Positions 53,112-61,486 of a stretch of 64,000 nt of DNA are shown here, piece by piece; the first letter of the stretch is position 1; each line of letters starts with the position of its first letter. Position numbers and translations under genes: made by a program. The stretch is taken from NCBI RefSeq assembly GCF_001482405.1, contig NZ_LPXO01000002.1, positions 248,001 through 312,000 of the forward strand, read 5' to 3'. The notes below the pieces were generated by a model that worked only from the letters and a program-made list of their open reading frames with translations, made no database searches and had not been told where the DNA came from. This DNA comes from Pseudoponticoccus marisrubri (GTDB taxonomy: Bacteria; Pseudomonadota; Alphaproteobacteria; Rhodobacterales; Rhodobacteraceae).

Positions 53112-54485
53112 TCAGGCGGGCTCGGCCTCCGGCTGGCGGGCCAGCCGGGCGGTGACGCGCGCGGCATCGCGGCCCAGCGCCGACAGGTCGAGCCCGGGGA
53201 TCTGCCCGTCGCGCACCACGGGGCGGCCGGCGACAAGGCTGTGGCGCACCGGCGCGGCGCCGGTGATGACGGGGGCCAGCGCGGGATCGTGCAGGCCAAG
53301 GTGGCGCGGCGCGGAGAGGTCGAACAGCACCAGGTCCGCCGCCATGCCCGGCGCGATGCGCCCCAGCCCCGGCAGGCCCAGCACGCGCGCCCCGCCCATC
53401 GTGGCCCAGTGCAGCACGGTGGCGGCATCCACCGCCCCCACCCCGCCCCGCGCGCGGTGCAGCGTAAAGGCCGCGTAAAGCGCGCCGCCCATGTCGGCGG
53501 CCTCGTTGGCGCCCGCCCCGTCCACCGCCAGTGAAACGGGCGCGCCGCCTGCGTGCAGCGTCGGCGCCGGCGCGATGCCCGAGCCCAGCCGCGCATTGGC
53601 CTGCGGGCAATGCGCCATGCCGGTGCCGCTCTCGGCCAGAAGCGCGATCTCGGCCGCATCCAGGTCGACGAGATGCGCGAACCAGACATCCGGGCCCAGC
53701 CAGCCCTGCCCCGCCAGCCATGGCACCGGGCGCTGGCCGAAGGCCTTCAGCGTCTGCGCCGCGTAGCCGGTATTCTCGGACAGGTGGGCGTGCAGGCGCA
53801 GGCCAAGGTGGCGCGCCTCCTGCGCGATCTCGACCAGCTCGCCCGGGGTGAAGTTGAAATTGGGCGTGGTGGGCGCGCAGGCCACGCGGGTCATCGCCCG
53901 GTTCGAGGGATCGTGCCAGCGGCTTGCGGCATCGCGCAGCCCGTCGAGGAAGGTGCCAAGGCTCTCGACCGGCGGCGGCGGCATGTCGGCCCCGTCAAAA
54001 GCCCGTCCGCGGGTCATGCCCCCGCGCGCAAGGACGAAACGCAGCCCCATGCGCGCGGCCTCTTCGACCAGCACCTGCGAGGGGTCGTAGTCGTAGCGGT
54101 CGGAATAGACGTAGTGGTGGTCGCAGACCGTGGTCGCGCCGCTCAGCGCCAGCTCGGCCAGCCCGATCCGGGCCGAGACGCGCAGGGCCTCCTCGTCCAG
54201 TCGCGGCCAGTAGCGATAGGGCACCTCGGCCAGCCAGCGGTCCAGCGCCACATCCATGCCCGCGGGCACGCCCTTGAGCACCGACTGGAACAGGTGGTGA
54301 TGGGTGTTCACCAGACCCGGCGCCACGACACAGCCCGAAGCGTCCAGTACCTCTTCGCCGGGGCGCGGGGTCAGCGCGCCGGTCTCGACGATCAGCCCGT
54401 CGGCAATCCGGATGGCGCCGGACAACCGCGTGCCGTCGGCATCGCCGGTCCAGCCATGCGCGATATTGGTGACCAGCAGGCTCAT
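53112..54485 (-). CDS. Amidohydrolase, 8-oxoguanine deaminase/TrzN-like
   Basis: 457 residues from the ATG at 54485, which overlaps the permease stop. Metal motifs NTHHHLFQ (about 65-72), HAHLSEN (about 235-241) and VDGAGANEAADM (about 320-331), with C-terminal GMAADLVLFDL, place it among aminohydrolases of heterocycles (8-oxoguanine, isoguanine, triazines). Substrate not fixed by sequence. It lies in one operon with a nucleobase-type ABC transporter. Confidence 0.9.
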   Translation of the reverse strand: MSLLVTNIAHGWTGDADGTRLSGAIRIADGLIVETGALTPRPGEEVLDASGCVVAPGLVNTHHHLFQSVLKGVPAGMDVALDRWLAEVPYRYWPRLDEEALRVSARIGLAELALSGATTVCDHHYVYSDRYDYDPSQVLVEEAARMGLRFVLARGGMTRGRAFDGADMPPPPVESLGTFLDGLRDAASRWHDPSNRAMTRVACAPTTPNFNFTPGELVEIAQEARHLGLRLHAHLSENTGYAAQTLKAFGQRPVPWLAGQGWLGPDVWFAHLVDLDAAEIALLAESGTGMAHCPQANARLGSGIAPAPTLHAGGAPVSLAVDGAGANEAADMGGALYAAFTLHRARGGVGAVDAATVLHWATMGGARVLGLPGLGRIAPGMAADLVLFDLSAPRHLGLHDPALAPVITGAAPVRHSLVAGRPVVRDGQIPGLDLSALGRDAARVTARLARQPEAEPA

Positions 54486-55327
54486 CGGTCGCCCTTGGGC
54501 AGCGACCACGGGAAGGCCAGCCGCTGGATCAGGCTCACCGCCTGGAACAGCAGCAGCGACATGGCCACCAGCAGCACCAGCCCGGCCCAGGCCTGCGGCA
54601 GCTTGAACATCGAGGTCGAGAACTGGATGAAATAGCCGATCCCCTTCTCGGCGGCGACGAACTCTGCCACCACGGCGCCGATCACCGCCAGCGTGATCGA
54701 GATCTTGAGCCCCGAGAAGATGTAGGGCGTGGCATAGGGCAGCCGGATCTGGCTGATCTCGCGATGCTGCGGCGCGCGCAGCGAGCGCGACAGCTCGATC
54801 AGCTCGGGCGGGGTCGCCATCAGCCCGGTGGTCATCGACACGACCAAAGGGAAGAAGGAGATCATGAAGGTGATGACCACGCGCGGGCTGTCATCGGTGC
54901 CCAGCACCACGATGATGATCGGCGCCACCGCGACCACGGGCACCGACTGGATCACCACCAGGAGGGGGTAGAGCGCGCGGCTGAGCATGCGCGACTTGGC
55001 CAGCCCCACCGCGATGGGCAGCGAGACGAGGATCGCCGTGACATAGCCCATCAGCGCGACGCGCAAGGTGGCCCAGACATGTTCGACCCAGCGCGAGAAA
55101 TCCACCGCGTCGAACCCGCCCAGGATGCGCGTCGGCGCGGGCAGGATGAAGCTGGGGATGGCCAGCGCGCGGGTTGCCCCCTCCCACAGCAGCAGGATCA
55201 CCGCGAAGGTGGCCAGCGGCAGCACGGCGGGCATGCGGATCAGCCGCTCGCCCAGCGGAACGCGCGGCAGTGCCTCGGGCTGGGGCGGCGTGGCCCGGCG
55301 GGCGGGCTCGGTCGTCTCGGCGCTCAT
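54482..55327 (-). CDS. ABC transporter permease, SsuC/TauC/ThiX type
   Basis: 281 residues with a polar N-terminal tail (1-30) and about six hydrophobic segments. The EAA-type loop is PPELIELSRSLRAPQHREISQIRLP, in part, about residues 180-205. Partner of the ATPase and NMT1-like binding protein directly upstream. One base separates it from the ATPase gene. Confidence 0.92.
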   Translation of the reverse strand: MSAETTEPARRATPPQPEALPRVPLGERLIRMPAVLPLATFAVILLLWEGATRALAIPSFILPAPTRILGGFDAVDFSRWVEHVWATLRVALMGYVTAILVSLPIAVGLAKSRMLSRALYPLLVVIQSVPVVAVAPIIIVVLGTDDSPRVVITFMISFFPLVVSMTTGLMATPPELIELSRSLRAPQHREISQIRLPYATPYIFSGLKISITLAVIGAVVAEFVAAEKGIGYFIQFSTSMFKLPQAWAGLVLLVAMSLLLFQAVSLIQRLAFPWSLPKGDR

Positions 55328-55328
55328 G

Positions 55329-56108
55329 TCACGCGACCTCCTTGTGGATCAGCAGCCCGCGCAGATGCGCCATGTAATCCTGCATCTCGGGCGTGCGCAG
55401 CGCGTTCTCGTCCCGCGGGCGGCCCAGCGGCACGCGCAGATCCGCGATCACCCGGCCGGGGCGCTTGCTCATCACCACGACGCGGTCGGCCAGCAGGACG
55501 GCCTCGGGGATGGAATGGGTGATGAAGAGCACGGTCTTGGGGCTGGCCTGCCAGAGGCGCAGCAGTTCGAACCCCATGGCGTCGCGGGTCAGCGCGTCCA
55601 GCGCCGAGAACGGCTCGTCCATCAGCAGGATGTCGGGGTTGAGGAACAGCGCGCGCGCGATGCCCACGCGCTGCTGCATGCCGCCGGACAGCTCGCCCGG
55701 CAGGCGTTGCTCGAAGCCCTTGAGCCCCACTGTCTCGATGATCGCCTGCGCCTGCGCGCGGTCCTGCGCATCGACCCGGCCGCGCATGTGGCGGGCCGGG
55801 AAGACGACATTGTCGGCGACACTGGCCCAGGGCAGCAGCGTGGCCTGCTGGAAGACGATGCCCACGTCGTCGCGCGGCCCGTCCACCGGCTTGCCGAAGA
55901 CGCTGACCCGGCCGGCCGTGGGCGTCATCAGCCCCGCGGTCAGGCGCAGAAGGGTGGACTTGCCGCAGCCCGACGGGCCCAGCACGGCGACGAATTCGTG
56001 CTGGTCCAGCCGCAGGTCCACCCCGCTCAGCGCGGTCAGCGGGCCGGTATCGGTCAGGAAGGTCTGACCGACACCGTCAAAGGCGATTGCGTCCTTGACC
56101 AGCGCCAC
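55329..56108 (-). CDS. ABC transporter ATPase, SsuB/TauB type
   Basis: 259 residues with Walker A GPSGCGKST (about 44-52), Q-loop VFQQATLLPW, signature LSGGMQQR and Walker B ILLMDEPFSALD, followed by the switch His in FITHSIPEA. Energises import of the ligand bound by the adjacent NMT1/THI5-like protein. Four bases separate the two genes. Confidence 0.95.
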   Translation of the reverse strand: MALVKDAIAFDGVGQTFLTDTGPLTALSGVDLRLDQHEFVAVLGPSGCGKSTLLRLTAGLMTPTAGRVSVFGKPVDGPRDDVGIVFQQATLLPWASVADNVVFPARHMRGRVDAQDRAQAQAIIETVGLKGFEQRLPGELSGGMQQRVGIARALFLNPDILLMDEPFSALDALTRDAMGFELLRLWQASPKTVLFITHSIPEAVLLADRVVVMSKRPGRVIADLRVPLGRPRDENALRTPEMQDYMAHLRGLLIHKEVA

Positions 56109-56112
56109 CGGC

Positions 56113-57105
56113 TCACTCCGGAAGGAAGGAGCGGTCGACGATGCTCTCGGGGTCGAGCGCAGCCTCGTCCAGCCCCTGGCTGGCGGCGACGCGGGTCCAG
56201 GTCGCTTCCAGCCGGTCGGGGTCCAGCGCGCCCAGCCCGTACATCTCGGTCACCTCGTTGAAGGCCAGCTTGGAGGCGTCCAGCCACGAGCCCGCCACGT
56301 CCTCGGCGCTGAGCTCGGGCACCACCGCGGCCACCGCCTCGGCCGCCTTGTCGGGATTGGCGTGGGCGAATTCCATCGACGCCTTGAAGGCCGCGACGAA
56401 GCGGCGGGCGACATCGGGACGCTCGGCCAGGAAACTGTCCGAGGCGACCAGCGAGGCGGAGTAGAGTTCCAGCCCGGCATCGGCCCAGGGCAGGATCACG
56501 ATCTCCTTGCCCGCCTCCTCGGCCTGGTTGGTATAGCGCGACACGTCCGTCAGCCAGGCGATGATCGCATCGGCCCGACCGGTCATCAGCAGCGGGCCCA
56601 GCGCGCCGGGATCGGATTTCGTCAGCGTGATGTCGTCCTCGCTCATGCCGTTCTCGTCCAGCACCAGCGGCAGGAAGACGTTGGAGGAGGTGAAGGGCGA
56701 AGTCGCGATGGTCTTGCCCGCGACATCGGTGATGCTCTCGATGCCCGAGCCGGCCGTGGTGTAGAAGGCATGGGGGCCGGTGTTGAAGATGTTCATCACC
56801 GCGGTGACGGGCACGCCCTCGGTGGCGCGGGCGGCCATCAGCGCCTCGATCCCGGCCGAGCCGATATCCGAGGTGCCGGTGGCCAGCTTGGTGATCGCCT
56901 CGGAGGAGCCGCGGCCCGGCTCGATCGTGACCTCCAGCCCGGCTTCGGCGCAGATGCCTTCATGGATGCAGACATAGATCGGCGCCTTGTCGCCGCCGGG
57001 CAGCCAGTCCAGCTGGTAGGTCACCTTGTCCTGCGCCTGGGCCGGGGCGGCCAGCAGGGCCGCCGCAAGGGCGGGCGCGGAAACGGTCAGGGCAAGTCTC
57101 GTCAT
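56113..57105 (-). CDS. ABC transporter substrate-binding protein, NMT1/THI5 family
   Basis: 330 residues: signal peptide 1-24 (LLAAPAQAQ), then the NMT1/THI5 fold beginning VTYQLDWLPGGDKAPIYVCIHEG. Members bind pyrimidines, thiamine precursors, riboflavin, nitriles or sulfonates. The Cys-containing GICAEAGLEV and the SSEAITKLATGTSDIGSAG loops form the ligand site. Deaminases beside it argue for a nucleobase-like ligand. Confidence 0.92.
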   Translation of the reverse strand: MTRLALTVSAPALAAALLAAPAQAQDKVTYQLDWLPGGDKAPIYVCIHEGICAEAGLEVTIEPGRGSSEAITKLATGTSDIGSAGIEALMAARATEGVPVTAVMNIFNTGPHAFYTTAGSGIESITDVAGKTIATSPFTSSNVFLPLVLDENGMSEDDITLTKSDPGALGPLLMTGRADAIIAWLTDVSRYTNQAEEAGKEIVILPWADAGLELYSASLVASDSFLAERPDVARRFVAAFKASMEFAHANPDKAAEAVAAVVPELSAEDVAGSWLDASKLAFNEVTEMYGLGALDPDRLEATWTRVAASQGLDEAALDPESIVDRSFLPE

Positions 57106-57146
57106 CTGGGGTCATCCTCTGCTGTGTGTCGTCGGGTTCGGCGCTG

Positions 57147-57617
57147 TCACCAAAACCCCTCATGGGTGCGCACGATCTCGTCCTCGAGCTCGGGAAACGG
57201 GCCCGCCACCTCGACCGGGCGCTGGCCCGCGCCCAGCACCTGCCGGCAGGGCAGCGACATGGTCAGGTTCTCGGGATTGTCGCCGGTCATCTCGGCCAGC
57301 CGGGTCTCGGAGACACCGTAGACCAGCCGGCCGATCCCGGCCCAGTAGGTCCCGCCCGAGCACATGCTGCAGGGCTCGATCGAGGTATAGAGCGTGCAGG
57401 TTTCCAGAAAGGCCGGGTCGTAGCTGCGCGCCGCCTCGCGCGCGACATTCATCTCGGCATGGCCCGGCCCCTTGTCACGGGTATAGCTGTTGCCATGCTC
57501 GATCAGCACGCGGCCCTCGGCATCGGCCAGGAGCGCCCCGAACGGGTGGTTGCCGGCGGCGCGTGCCGCCTCGGCGATCTCGACCGTGCGCCGGAGCAAA
57601 GCGATATCGTCCCGCAT
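57147..57617 (-). CDS. Cytidine-deaminase-fold nucleobase deaminase (guanine deaminase-like)
   Basis: 156-residue zinc deaminase: zinc His and catalytic Glu in GHAEMN (about 53-58) and two Cys in EPCSMCSG (about 81-88). The NHPFGALLAD start and the C-terminal FPELEDEIVRTHEGFW are closer to bacterial guanine deaminase or guanine-like deaminases than to tRNA adenosine deaminase TadA. First gene of the minus-strand catabolic block. Confidence 0.88.
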   Translation of the reverse strand: MRDDIALLRRTVEIAEAARAAGNHPFGALLADAEGRVLIEHGNSYTRDKGPGHAEMNVAREAARSYDPAFLETCTLYTSIEPCSMCSGGTYWAGIGRLVYGVSETRLAEMTGDNPENLTMSLPCRQVLGAGQRPVEVAGPFPELEDEIVRTHEGFW

Positions 57618-57730
57618 GAAATCCTGTCCGTGATTGCGTCCTTGCCCGGGACGGTAGCGGATGGACTTTCGTTCGAAAAAGTAGAAAGAATCTCACATGG
57701 CAGTGCATGAATTCTTACACCCGAGGGGGC
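57618..57730. promoter_or_regulatory. Divergent promoter region with inverted repeats (LysR operator candidate)
   Basis: Between the deaminase gene and the LysR gene lie ACTTTCGTTCGAAAAAGT (57665-57682; ACTTT/AAAGT ends around TTCGAA) and a pair AAGAAT...ATTCTT (57686-57716). Such dyads are typical LysR-type binding sites. The assignment is by position. Confidence 0.5.
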
Positions 57731-58633
57731 ATGTCCGCTTTTTCGCGTGAAATCCGGTCCTTCGTGGTGGTCTCGCAATCGGAATCGATCCGCGCCGCGG
57801 CGGACCGGCTGAACATCTCGGCCCCCGCGCTCAGCCGGCAGATCCAGATCCTCGAACGCAGCTACGGCACGCCACTGTTGGTGCGCAGCGCCGGCGGCGT
57901 GGCGCTGACCGCGGCCGGCGAGGCGCTGCGCGACGAGGCGATGCGCTGGATGGCCGACGACACGCGCTTCATCCAGCGCCTGCAGCAGGAGAAGAGCCCC
58001 ACCGACCTGCGGCTGCGGCTGGGCGTGATGGAGGGGCTGGTGCCCACGCTGGTGCAACCCCTTCTGGCGCGGCTCGAGGCGCAGTTTGGCTTGGTCGAGT
58101 TGGATCTGACGGTGGGCACCACCGCCGACATCATTTCCCGCGCCGAAGCGCTGGAGCTGGACATGATCGTGGCCTTCAACCTGCCCCGCCTGTCACGGCT
58201 GGTCGTGGTGCAATCCGAGGAATATCACCTCGGCGTGGTGCACGCGCCCGGCCACGGCCCCGCCGGCACCGGGCCGATCACCTTGGCCGAGGCGCTGCAA
58301 TACCCGCTCTGCCTGCCCAGCGCGGCGCTGTCCATGCACACCCGCCTGCTGGCCGAGATCCTCAGCGTGCGGGTGAACCCGCGCGTCACCTTCGCCAGCA
58401 ACTCGATCGGCGCGCTGCTGAATTTCATGCGCCTGGGCAAGGGGTTGGGCTTCCTGACCTGGGTGGATGTGTGCAGCGACGTGACCGAGGGCCGGCTGGT
58501 CTTCCGGCCGCTGGACAGCCGCCGCCTGACCGAGACGCTGAGCGTCACGATCTGCCGCGGCAACAGCCTGGGCGAGGCGACCGGCCCGGTGATCGAGGCC
58601 ATCCAGGAGCTGCTGGCCGGGCTTGGCCGCTAG
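57731..58633 (+). CDS. LysR-family transcriptional regulator
   Basis: 300 residues from the ATG at 57731 (GAGGG ahead). The N-terminal winged helix-turn-helix reads FVVVSQSESIRAAADRLNISAPALSRQIQILE (about 9-40); the effector domain follows from about 90 to 295. Divergent from the nucleobase-type transport operon, so it probably controls that operon in response to its substrate (inference from position). Confidence 0.93.
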   Translation: MSAFSREIRSFVVVSQSESIRAAADRLNISAPALSRQIQILERSYGTPLLVRSAGGVALTAAGEALRDEAMRWMADDTRFIQRLQQEKSPTDLRLRLGVMEGLVPTLVQPLLARLEAQFGLVELDLTVGTTADIISRAEALELDMIVAFNLPRLSRLVVVQSEEYHLGVVHAPGHGPAGTGPITLAEALQYPLCLPSAALSMHTRLLAEILSVRVNPRVTFASNSIGALLNFMRLGKGLGFLTWVDVCSDVTEGRLVFRPLDSRRLTETLSVTICRGNSLGEATGPVIEAIQELLAGLGR

Positions 58634-58639
58634 GGCGGC

Positions 58640-59128
58640 TCATTCGCGGACCGGCGGCAGCCGGCGCACCACCTTGACCCCGTCACGGGTGAAGGCCACC
58701 ACCCGCCGGTCGCCCCGTTTCGACGGGCGCAGCACGAAGGCGCGCTCATGCGCGCGGAAGAGCGGGCCGAACGCATCCTGCACCACCTGCTTGACCACCG
58801 GACCCTGCGCGATGATCGACAGCAGCCACAGATCCGGCCCCGAGGTCCAGGCCGCGACGTCCGGCAAGCGCCCGGTCTCCAGGTAGGTCTCGGCCATCTC
58901 CTCGCTCAGCATCGCCCAGATCAGCGCCCCGGCCGGGCGACCGGCCTCGTCGAGATAGATGCGGAACTGCCCGGTCATCAGCGCGCCGTGCAGGATCGAT
59001 ACCGCGTGGTCCAGCCGGTGCCGTCCGAAGGTCGCGGTGGTCGCCCCCAGCAGCGCCAGCCGTCCCAGGTTGCGGTCATAGGCGTCGGGATCGCGACGCG
59101 GATCACTGGTCTCTGCTGTCAAATTCAT
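58640..59128 (-). CDS. HlyC-type toxin-activating lysine acyltransferase
   Basis: 162 residues resembling HlyC: an N-terminal helical part with several His (FGRHRLDHAVSILHGALMTGQ), then FRIYLDEAGRPAGALIWAMLSEEM, in parts, AAWTSGPDLWLLSIIAQG and LRPSKRGDRRVVAFTRDG, which follow the family pattern (RDG...YCSWA..., W-x-SG-D-x-W-x-x-D-x-x-A-P-F/G). HlyC proteins transfer fatty acids from acyl-ACP to lysines of RTX toxins. No RTX toxin gene or type I exporter is visible in the window. Confidence 0.85.
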   Translation of the reverse strand: MNLTAETSDPRRDPDAYDRNLGRLALLGATTATFGRHRLDHAVSILHGALMTGQFRIYLDEAGRPAGALIWAMLSEEMAETYLETGRLPDVAAWTSGPDLWLLSIIAQGPVVKQVVQDAFGPLFRAHERAFVLRPSKRGDRRVVAFTRDGVKVVRRLPPVRE

Positions 59129-59206
59129 GATCTGGCATTTTTCCTGTTTGAAATTTTCTTACCTTGCGTCACACTCACCTTATCGCGCAACAAACGGAGG
59201 TACAGC

Positions 59207-59401
59207 ATGAGTCACAAGATCCGTAACGTGAACGATCGTCTTTTTGGCCTGGTGAGCGCCGCAGCCCATATGGAGGAAGAGGAGAGGATCTACTCCAAGA
59301 AAGCGCGCAGTTTCGACGAGGACCTGACCGGCGCACAACGCCTTGAGTTGCAGTCCATGCTGGGCCAGGGCACCGCGACCAAGGTGGTCGCCGCGGGCTG
59401 A
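59207..59401 (+). CDS. Small 64-residue protein divergent from the acyltransferase
   Basis: A strong ribosome site (GGAGG, 6 bases before the ATG at 59207) and a terminator right after the stop support a real gene. 64 residues, no signal peptide or membrane segment. It is charged and helical in the middle (MEEEERIYSKKARSFDEDL, about 22-40), with KK at 31-32 and a C-terminal Gly/Thr stretch. No family is recognised. The 78-base divergent gap to the acyltransferase gene suggests shared control. Confidence 0.7.
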   Translation: MSHKIRNVNDRLFGLVSAAAHMEEEERIYSKKARSFDEDLTGAQRLELQSMLGQGTATKVVAAG

Positions 59402-59422
59402 GACCCTGTACAATCCAATCTC

Positions 59423-59459
59423 AACGGGCGGCGGGCCGAATCGGTCGCGCCGCCCGTTT
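59423..59459 (+). terminator. Rho-independent terminator after the 64-residue gene
   Basis: An 11-bp perfect stem (AACGGGCGGCG with CGCCGCCCGTT, 14-base loop) ends in TTT, 22 bases after the stop. Confidence 0.8.
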
Positions 59460-59586
59460 CATGTGCACCCCCTGCCCGTGATCGCTTTGACAATGGCCCC
59501 CGCCAGGCCCGATCATGCACCGGGCCGCGCCGTTAGGGCCGGCCCTGAAGCTCCCCGAGAGCGCGGCAAGGAAAAGGACGACGCCC

Positions 59587-60393
59587 ATGATCGAGAACAG
59601 GGTCAAGCAGATCTGGGCCGAGGGGCGCCCAGTGCTCAATGGCTGGCTGAGCGTGGGCAATGCCTTCGTGGCCGAGGTCATGGCCGCGCAGGGATATGAC
59701 GCGCTCACCATCGACGTGCAGCATGGCGCGCTGGACTATTCCGACGTGCTTCCCATGATGCAGGCAATGCGCGCCTCGGGCGTGGTGGTCGGGGCGCGCG
59801 TGCCCTGGCTGGAGCCCGGGATCATCATGAAGATGCTCGATGCCGGCGCGCTGCAGGTCATCTGCCCGATGATCAACACCGCCGAAGAGGCCGCGCGTTT
59901 CGTCTCTTTCCTGCGCTATCCGCCCGTGGGCCAGCGCAGCTTCGGGCCCAGCCGCGCGGTCTATGCGCAGGGCGGCAACATCGCCGCCGAGGCCAATGAC
60001 CGGGTGATCGGATGGGCCATGGTCGAGACGCGCACCGCGCTGGACAATCTCGAGGCCATCGCCGCGACGCCGGGGCTCGACGGGATCTATGTCGGCCCGG
60101 CCGACCTGACCTTTTCGCTGAGCGAGGGACGGCTGGCCCCAGGCTTCGACCGCGACGAGCCCGAGATGGTCGAGGTGCTGCGCCGCATCGTCGATGTCTG
60201 CCACCGCGCCGGGATCAAGGCCGCGCTGCATTGCGGCACGCCCGACTATGCCGCCCGTGCCGTGGCCTGGGGCTATGACATGACCACGGTCAGCGGCGAT
60301 TTCCGCCTGATGGCCGACGCCGCCACCGACAGCATCTCTCGCTTTCGAGAACTGACCGGGACGGCGGGGCCGGAAGGAACGGTCGAGACCTGA
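59587..60393 (+). CDS. HpcH/HpaI-family class II aldolase
   Basis: A 268-residue metal-dependent aldolase cleaving 2-oxo-3-deoxy acids to pyruvate and an aldehyde. Start chosen at 59587 (AAGGA 8 bases ahead). YDALTIDVQHGALDY (catalytic His), GARVPWLEPGIIMKMLDAGA, ICPMINTAEEA, the metal Glu in AMVETRTALDNLEAI and GPADLTFSL are all present. Closest in pattern to 2-keto-3-deoxyglucarate/rhamnonate-type aldolases. Convergent with the 2-hydroxyacid dehydrogenase gene. Confidence 0.93.
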   Translation: MIENRVKQIWAEGRPVLNGWLSVGNAFVAEVMAAQGYDALTIDVQHGALDYSDVLPMMQAMRASGVVVGARVPWLEPGIIMKMLDAGALQVICPMINTAEEAARFVSFLRYPPVGQRSFGPSRAVYAQGGNIAAEANDRVIGWAMVETRTALDNLEAIAATPGLDGIYVGPADLTFSLSEGRLAPGFDRDEPEMVEVLRRIVDVCHRAGIKAALHCGTPDYAARAVAWGYDMTTVSGDFRLMADAATDSISRFRELTGTAGPEGTVET

Positions 60394-60507
60394 GCACGAA
60401 CCGCATTGGCAGTCGGCGCGCCATGAGCCGAGGTCGACACCGCGGCACGACCCACCCGCCGATCACCGCGCCCGTCCGGCACCGGAAAGCGCCCCCCTGC
60501 CCGGGCC

Positions 60508-61452
60508 TCAGACCACCGGGGTGGGGACAGGCTTCCCGTGCAGGTGGGCTTGCAGGTTGCGCACGACGAGGTCGCCCATGGCGGCGCGGGTCTTGTGGGT
60601 GGCGCTGCCCTGGTGGGGCAGCAGCACCACGTTGTCGATCGCGCGCAGCGCCTCGGGCACGTGTGGCTCCTGCGCGAAGACATCCAGCGCGGCGCCGGCG
60701 ATGCGGCCCTCGGTCAGCGCGGCGATCAGCTCGGGCTCGTCCACGAGGTCGCCGCGGGCCACGTTGACCAGACGCCCCTCGGGGCCCAGCGCATCCAGCA
60801 CGCGGCGGTTGACGATGCCGCGGGTCTCGTCGGTGCTGGGGGCGATGACCACCAGCCAGTCGACATCGCGGGCCATGGCCTCGGGGTCGGCATAATACTG
60901 GTAGGGCTGGTGGTCCTGCTCGCGGCGCCCGTGATAGACCACGCGCATGGAAAAGGCCTGCGCCAGCCGGGCGATCGCCTTGCCGATGCGGCCCAGCCCG
61001 ATGATGCCCACCGTGCGGCCGGTCAGCTCGGCGGTCAGGGGGAAGTTGCCCTCGGCCTCCCAGCGGCCCTCGCGCACGTAACGCTCGGCCTCGGGCAGGC
61101 GATGGGCCAGCGCCAGCATCAGCGCCAGCGTCACCTCGGCCACGCAATCATTCAGCACGTCGGGCGTGTTGGTCACCCGCACGCCATGCGCGCGCGCAGC
61201 GGCCACGTCGACCGCGTCATAGCCCACCCCGAAGGAGGAGATGATCTCGAGCGCGGGCAGCGCCTCGATGATCTCGCGCGAACAGCCCGTGCCGCCGCCC
61301 GTGGCGAGGAAGCGCACCCCCTCGGGCAGCGCAGCAAGGAAGGCCGGCTTGTCCTCGGCATCGCAGTAGCGGTGCAGGGTGAAATCGGCCTCGAGCTGGT
61401 CGGTCACGCGCGGGCCCAGGTCAGCGGCAAGCAGCAGGTCGGGTTTGGTCAT
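60508..61452 (-). CDS. D-2-hydroxyacid dehydrogenase
   Basis: 314 residues from the ATG at 61452. NAD(P)-binding TVGIIGLGRIGKAIARLAQAF (about 148-168), catalytic Arg in VNVARGDLVDE, Glu in FAQEPHVPEAL and His in VLLPHQGSATHKTR (about 280-288). Resembles glyoxylate/hydroxypyruvate reductases. It lies 34 bases after tctA, so it is co-transcribed with the transporter; with the aldolase it could reduce a short aldehyde-acid released from the imported compound. Confidence 0.92.
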   Translation of the reverse strand: MTKPDLLLAADLGPRVTDQLEADFTLHRYCDAEDKPAFLAALPEGVRFLATGGGTGCSREIIEALPALEIISSFGVGYDAVDVAAARAHGVRVTNTPDVLNDCVAEVTLALMLALAHRLPEAERYVREGRWEAEGNFPLTAELTGRTVGIIGLGRIGKAIARLAQAFSMRVVYHGRREQDHQPYQYYADPEAMARDVDWLVVIAPSTDETRGIVNRRVLDALGPEGRLVNVARGDLVDEPELIAALTEGRIAGAALDVFAQEPHVPEALRAIDNVVLLPHQGSATHKTRAAMGDLVVRNLQAHLHGKPVPTPVV

Positions 61453-61486
61453 GTCAGTCAGCGTCTTTCGGGTTCGGGTGTGGGGA

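Noticed and set aside
58640-59128. Complete RTX toxin operon
   Set aside because: Only the acyltransferase is present; neighbours are a LysR regulator, a 64-residue protein and an aldolase, with no glycine-rich RTX repeats or type I secretion genes.
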